This document shows positions 32,280 to 34,622 of a stretch of 34,622 nucleotides of DNA, piece after piece. Numbering within the stretch: position 1 is the stretch's first letter; each line of letters opens with the position of its first letter. The position numbers and the translations under genes are program-made. Source of the DNA: Oscillospiraceae bacterium (GTDB taxonomy: Bacteria; Bacillota_A; Clostridia; Oscillospirales; Oscillospiraceae); contig SVLG01000014.1 of assembly GCA_015068055.1 (NCBI GenBank), positions 1 to 34,622 on the forward strand, written 5' to 3'. The notes beneath the pieces were generated by a model. The model searched no databases. It saw only the letters and a list, made by a program, of their open reading frames with translations, and was not told the DNA's origin.

Positions 32280-33098
32280 ATGTTTGGACATGTGCTTGCC
32301 AACGAAGCAACGCTGGGAGAGGCGGAGCGGCAGCGGTACCGGGCGGCATACTGCGGCCTCTGCCACGCTCTGGGGGAGCAACACGGTGCCGTGGCCCGGC
32401 TCGGCCTCAGCTATGATCTCACCTTCCTTTTGCTGCTGTTGAGTTCCCTTTACGAACCGACGGAACAGTCGGGAAAAAGCCGCTGCCTTGTACATCCGCT
32501 GCGTTGTCACGACTATGTTGTCAGCGACTGCAGCCGCTATGCGGCGGACATGACCGTGCTTCTCTGCTTCCATAAGGCGATGGACGACTGGAAGGATGAG
32601 CGGAATTTTGCTATGTGGGCCTATGCGGCGCAGCTGCGCCGGGCCTATGACCATGCGGCAGAGCGCTGGCCCCGCCAGTGCAGCGCCATACAGTGGGAAC
32701 TGGAGGAGCTGGAGCGGATCGAAAGCGTAGCGGCCCCTCTGCAGGCGGACGAGGGTGCCGCCGCTTTCGGCCGTTTGATGGAAGAACTCTTTGTCTGGCG
32801 GCAGGATCGCTGGGAGCCGGAGCTGCGCACCATCGGCCATGGTCTGGGGCGCTTTATCTATCTGGCCGATGCGGCAGTGGATTACCGGAGCGATCGGAAG
32901 AAAAATCGCTTTAATCCGCTGCTTACTGCCGAAATCGACCCGCACGATCTCCGTACGGCGCTGGAAGCCTGTCTGGGCGGCGTCTCCGCTGCGTTTCACC
33001 GCCTGCCTTTGGTGCAGGATGAGGCCATCCTTGGCAACATCCTCTATTCCGGCCTGTGGACAAAATACAATAAAAGCATGAAAGAGTGTGAAGCATGA
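32280..33098 (+). CDS. DUF5685 family protein
   Basis: Protein of 272 residues, mostly helical. The N-terminus MFGHVLAN followed by YRAAYCGLCHALG is the DUF5685 hallmark; the CxxCH and later Cys residues (CLVHPLRCHDYVVSDC) with conserved His and Asp suggest a metal or cofactor site. Helical segments with DxxxDxxDW-like acidic motifs (MDDWKDERN, ADAAVDYRSDRKKNRFNPL) recall polyprenyl-synthase-like all-alpha folds, but this is weak. It overlaps the J-protein gene by 4 nt. No experimentally known function comes to mind. Confidence 0.85.
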   Translation: MFGHVLANEATLGEAERQRYRAAYCGLCHALGEQHGAVARLGLSYDLTFLLLLLSSLYEPTEQSGKSRCLVHPLRCHDYVVSDCSRYAADMTVLLCFHKAMDDWKDERNFAMWAYAAQLRRAYDHAAERWPRQCSAIQWELEELERIESVAAPLQADEGAAAFGRLMEELFVWRQDRWEPELRTIGHGLGRFIYLADAAVDYRSDRKKNRFNPLLTAEIDPHDLRTALEACLGGVSAAFHRLPLVQDEAILGNILYSGLWTKYNKSMKECEA

Positions 33099-33811
33099 TC
33101 GAAGATCCGTATAGAGTCCTCGGTATCCCGCAGGGGGCCAGTGAACAGGAAATCAAGAGCGCCTACCGTAAAATGGCCAAGAAATACCATCCCGACCTGC
33201 ACCCCAACGACCCCGCTGCCGCACGGAAGATGAACGAGATAAACGAAGCCTATGACATGCTCACCAATCCGCAGAAATATGCGGCCAAACGGCAGCAGCA
33301 ACAGCAGCAGACCGCCCGCCAGCAAAGCAGCTACACGGGCAGCGCCGGCTGGACAGGTGACTTCGGCGGCTTTGATTTTGAGGACATTTTCGGCTTTGGA
33401 GCGGCAGGAGCCGGACAGAAAAGCCGCCCCAATGCCGAACGCAGCGACAGCTGGGAGATACAGCAGTGTGTGCAATGCATCAACGCCGGCCGTTACGCCG
33501 CTGCTCTGCAGATCCTTATGAGCATTCCCAGCGCCGGGCGAAACGGCCGCTGGTATTATCTGAGCGCCCTCGCCAACGAGGGCGCAGGCAATACGGTTCT
33601 TGCCATGGAACACATCCAGAAAGCCGTACAGTTGGAGCCGGATAACCGCAGCTATCATCAGGTGCTGCAGCGCCTGCACTACGCCTCCGAGACCTATCAG
33701 CGGCATGCGGCAGGCTACCAACAGGGCGGGGACATAGCGCAAAAGCTCTGCCTCGGCTTCTGTTTTGCCAATCTCTGCTGCAATCCGTACCGCTTTATCG
33801 GCTGCTATTAA
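33095..33811 (+). CDS. J-domain protein with TPR-like C-terminal region
   Basis: Protein of 238 residues. An N-terminal J domain (1-70) has the catalytic HPD at residues 32-34 and should stimulate an Hsp70. A Gln-rich linker (a run of six Gln) and a Gly/Phe-rich segment ([13 protein letters not shown]) follow. Residues about 125-195 look like two TPR-type helical repeats. The last 20 residues are Cys-rich and partly hydrophobic, perhaps a membrane anchor. It lacks the zinc-finger and CTD domains of DnaJ, so it is a type C J-protein, not the housekeeping DnaJ. It lies 16 nt before the Hsp70 gene. Confidence 0.92.
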   Translation: MIEDPYRVLGIPQGASEQEIKSAYRKMAKKYHPDLHPNDPAAARKMNEINEAYDMLTNPQKYAAKRQQQQQQTARQQSSYTGSAGWTGDFGGFDFEDIFGFGAAGAGQKSRPNAERSDSWEIQQCVQCINAGRYAAALQILMSIPSAGRNGRWYYLSALANEGAGNTVLAMEHIQKAVQLEPDNRSYHQVLQRLHYASETYQRHAAGYQQGGDIAQKLCLGFCFANLCCNPYRFIGCY

Positions 33812-33827
33812 GAAAGGACGTCAAATT

Positions 33828-34622
33828 ATGGGAAAAACCATCGGCATCGATCTTGGAACCACCAACAGCTGCGTCTCCGTTGTGGAAAGCGGCAGACCCG
33901 TCATCATCCCCAACGACCGCGGCGGCCGCACGACACCCAGCGTGGTAGCTTTCACGGCGCAGGGAGAACGGCTGGTGGGCAGTGCTGCCCAGCGGCAGGC
34001 CGCCGTCAACAGCGGCCGCACCGTTGCCTCCGTCAAGCGTCACATGGGTACAGACTGGCACATCGCCATCGACGGGAAGCGTTACAGTGCGCAGGAAATC
34101 AGCGCCATGATCCTGCGTAAGCTCCGTCAGGATGCCGAGGCCTATCTGGGCGAGAGCGTCACCGAGGCCGTCATCACCGTTCCGGCCTATTTTAACGACA
34201 TCCAGCGGCAGGCCACCAAGGATGCGGGCAAAATCGCCGGCCTGGACGTAAAGCGCATCATCAACGAGCCCACCAGCGCAGCGCTGGCCTACGGGCTGGA
34301 TAACGGTGCGGCGCAGAAAATCATGGTCTACGACCTTGGCGGCGGCACCTTTGACGTTTCCATCATTGAGATCGGTGAGGGTGTAATCGAGGTTTTGGCC
34401 ACCAACGGCGATAACCGGCTGGGCGGCGATGACTTTGATGAGCGCATTGTGGAGCATCTTTGTCAGGAAATCAAAAAGGCGCACCGGGTGGATATCCGAC
34501 AGGATGCGGCGGCCATGCAGCGTATCCGCGAGGCGGCTGAGCAGGCAAAAAAAGAGCTTTCCGCTTCGGAACTCACGACGATCCATCTCCCGTATCTGAG
34601 CAACGTGCGCGGCGAGATGCTC
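33828..34622 (+). CDS. Hsp70 family chaperone (DnaK-like), partial at window end
   Basis: The first 265 residues are present; the frame is open at the window edge. It has the canonical nucleotide-binding domain: [13 protein letters not shown] at the N-terminus, [19 protein letters not shown], the linker region [14 protein letters not shown], and the phosphate-2 loop [13 protein letters not shown]. The ATG at 33828 has an AAAGGA site. It follows a type C J-protein rather than grpE or dnaJ, and there is no HrcA/CIRCE element near. It is therefore probably a second, specialised Hsp70 dedicated to the adjacent J-protein. The substrate-binding domain is outside the window. Confidence 0.93.
   Translation, partial: MGKTIGIDLGTTNSCVSVVESGRPVIIPNDRGGRTTPSVVAFTAQGERLVGSAAQRQAAVNSGRTVASVKRHMGTDWHIAIDGKRYSAQEISAMILRKLRQDAEAYLGESVTEAVITVPAYFNDIQRQATKDAGKIAGLDVKRIINEPTSAALAYGLDNGAAQKIMVYDLGGGTFDVSIIEIGEGVIEVLATNGDNRLGGDDFDERIVEHLCQEIKKAHRVDIRQDAAAMQRIREAAEQAKKELSASELTTIHLPYLSNVRGEML

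Noticed and set aside
33241..33311. CRISPR or tandem repeat in the Gln-codon run of the J-protein gene
   Set aside because: It is a short CAG-codon run inside a coding linker with no spacers.

Overview
The window reads as chromosomal DNA of a GC-rich, anaerobic, low-oxygen-lifestyle Firmicute (Bacillota, class Clostridia), most likely an Oscillospiraceae-type gut bacterium. The reasons are strong AGGAGG-type ribosome sites, a PPi-dependent pyruvate phosphate dikinase, a group-B-like [FeFe] hydrogenase, a two-gene SUF-like (SMS) iron-sulfur assembly system, and proteins such as DUF5685 that I associate with this group. No rRNA, CRISPR array or complete tRNA was seen.

Layout. (1) 1-3720, minus strand: a four-gene operon (SPFH/YdjI-like protein, DUF4428 protein, XpaC-like protein, zinc-ribbon membrane protein with an Asp/Trp/Tyr-rich tail) that recalls the Bacillus pspA-ydjGHI envelope-stress operon but lacks PspA here. 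(2) 3706-7966, minus strand: an EamA-type transporter, a monomeric [FeFe] hydrogenase, and a SufC/SufB-like pair. (3) 7919-13440, plus strand: a VanY-fold protein that has lost its catalytic residues, mnmE, ppdK and a glyoxalase-type protein. (4) 13456-27487: an inducible catabolic locus. A PrpR-N/Fis-type regulator with a degenerate AAA+ module faces an eleven-gene plus-strand operon: DUF1537 acid-sugar kinase, iron alcohol dehydrogenase, PdxA2-like dehydrogenase, transketolase N-half, sugar-binding lipoprotein, Gfo/Idh dehydrogenase, ABC ATPase, permease, amidohydrolase-2 protein, transketolase C-half and cupin. (5) 27500-28900: a genomic scar holding a deleted family-5 substrate-binding-protein remnant, the N-terminal stub of a tyrosine recombinase, and the 3' half of an initiator tRNA that looks like an attachment site. 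(6) 28940-30791: a two-component system with its own promoter and terminator. (7) 30906-end: alpha/beta hydrolase, two-TM zinc-ribbon protein, DUF5685 protein, J-domain/TPR-like protein and an Hsp70 (DnaK) that runs off the window.

How the genes may work together. In the catabolic locus an RbsABC/XylFGH-type importer would bring in a sugar or sugar acid. The Gfo/Idh protein could oxidise it to a lactone, the amidohydrolase-2 protein could open the lactone, the DUF1537 kinase could phosphorylate the acid, and the PdxA2-like enzyme could decarboxylate it oxidatively to a triose/ketose phosphate. The split transketolase and Fe-alcohol dehydrogenase would handle the products. This gene combination is the best candidate for an undescribed pathway here; the substrate is not known. 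The two SUF-like genes could supply Fe-S clusters to the hydrogenase next to them.
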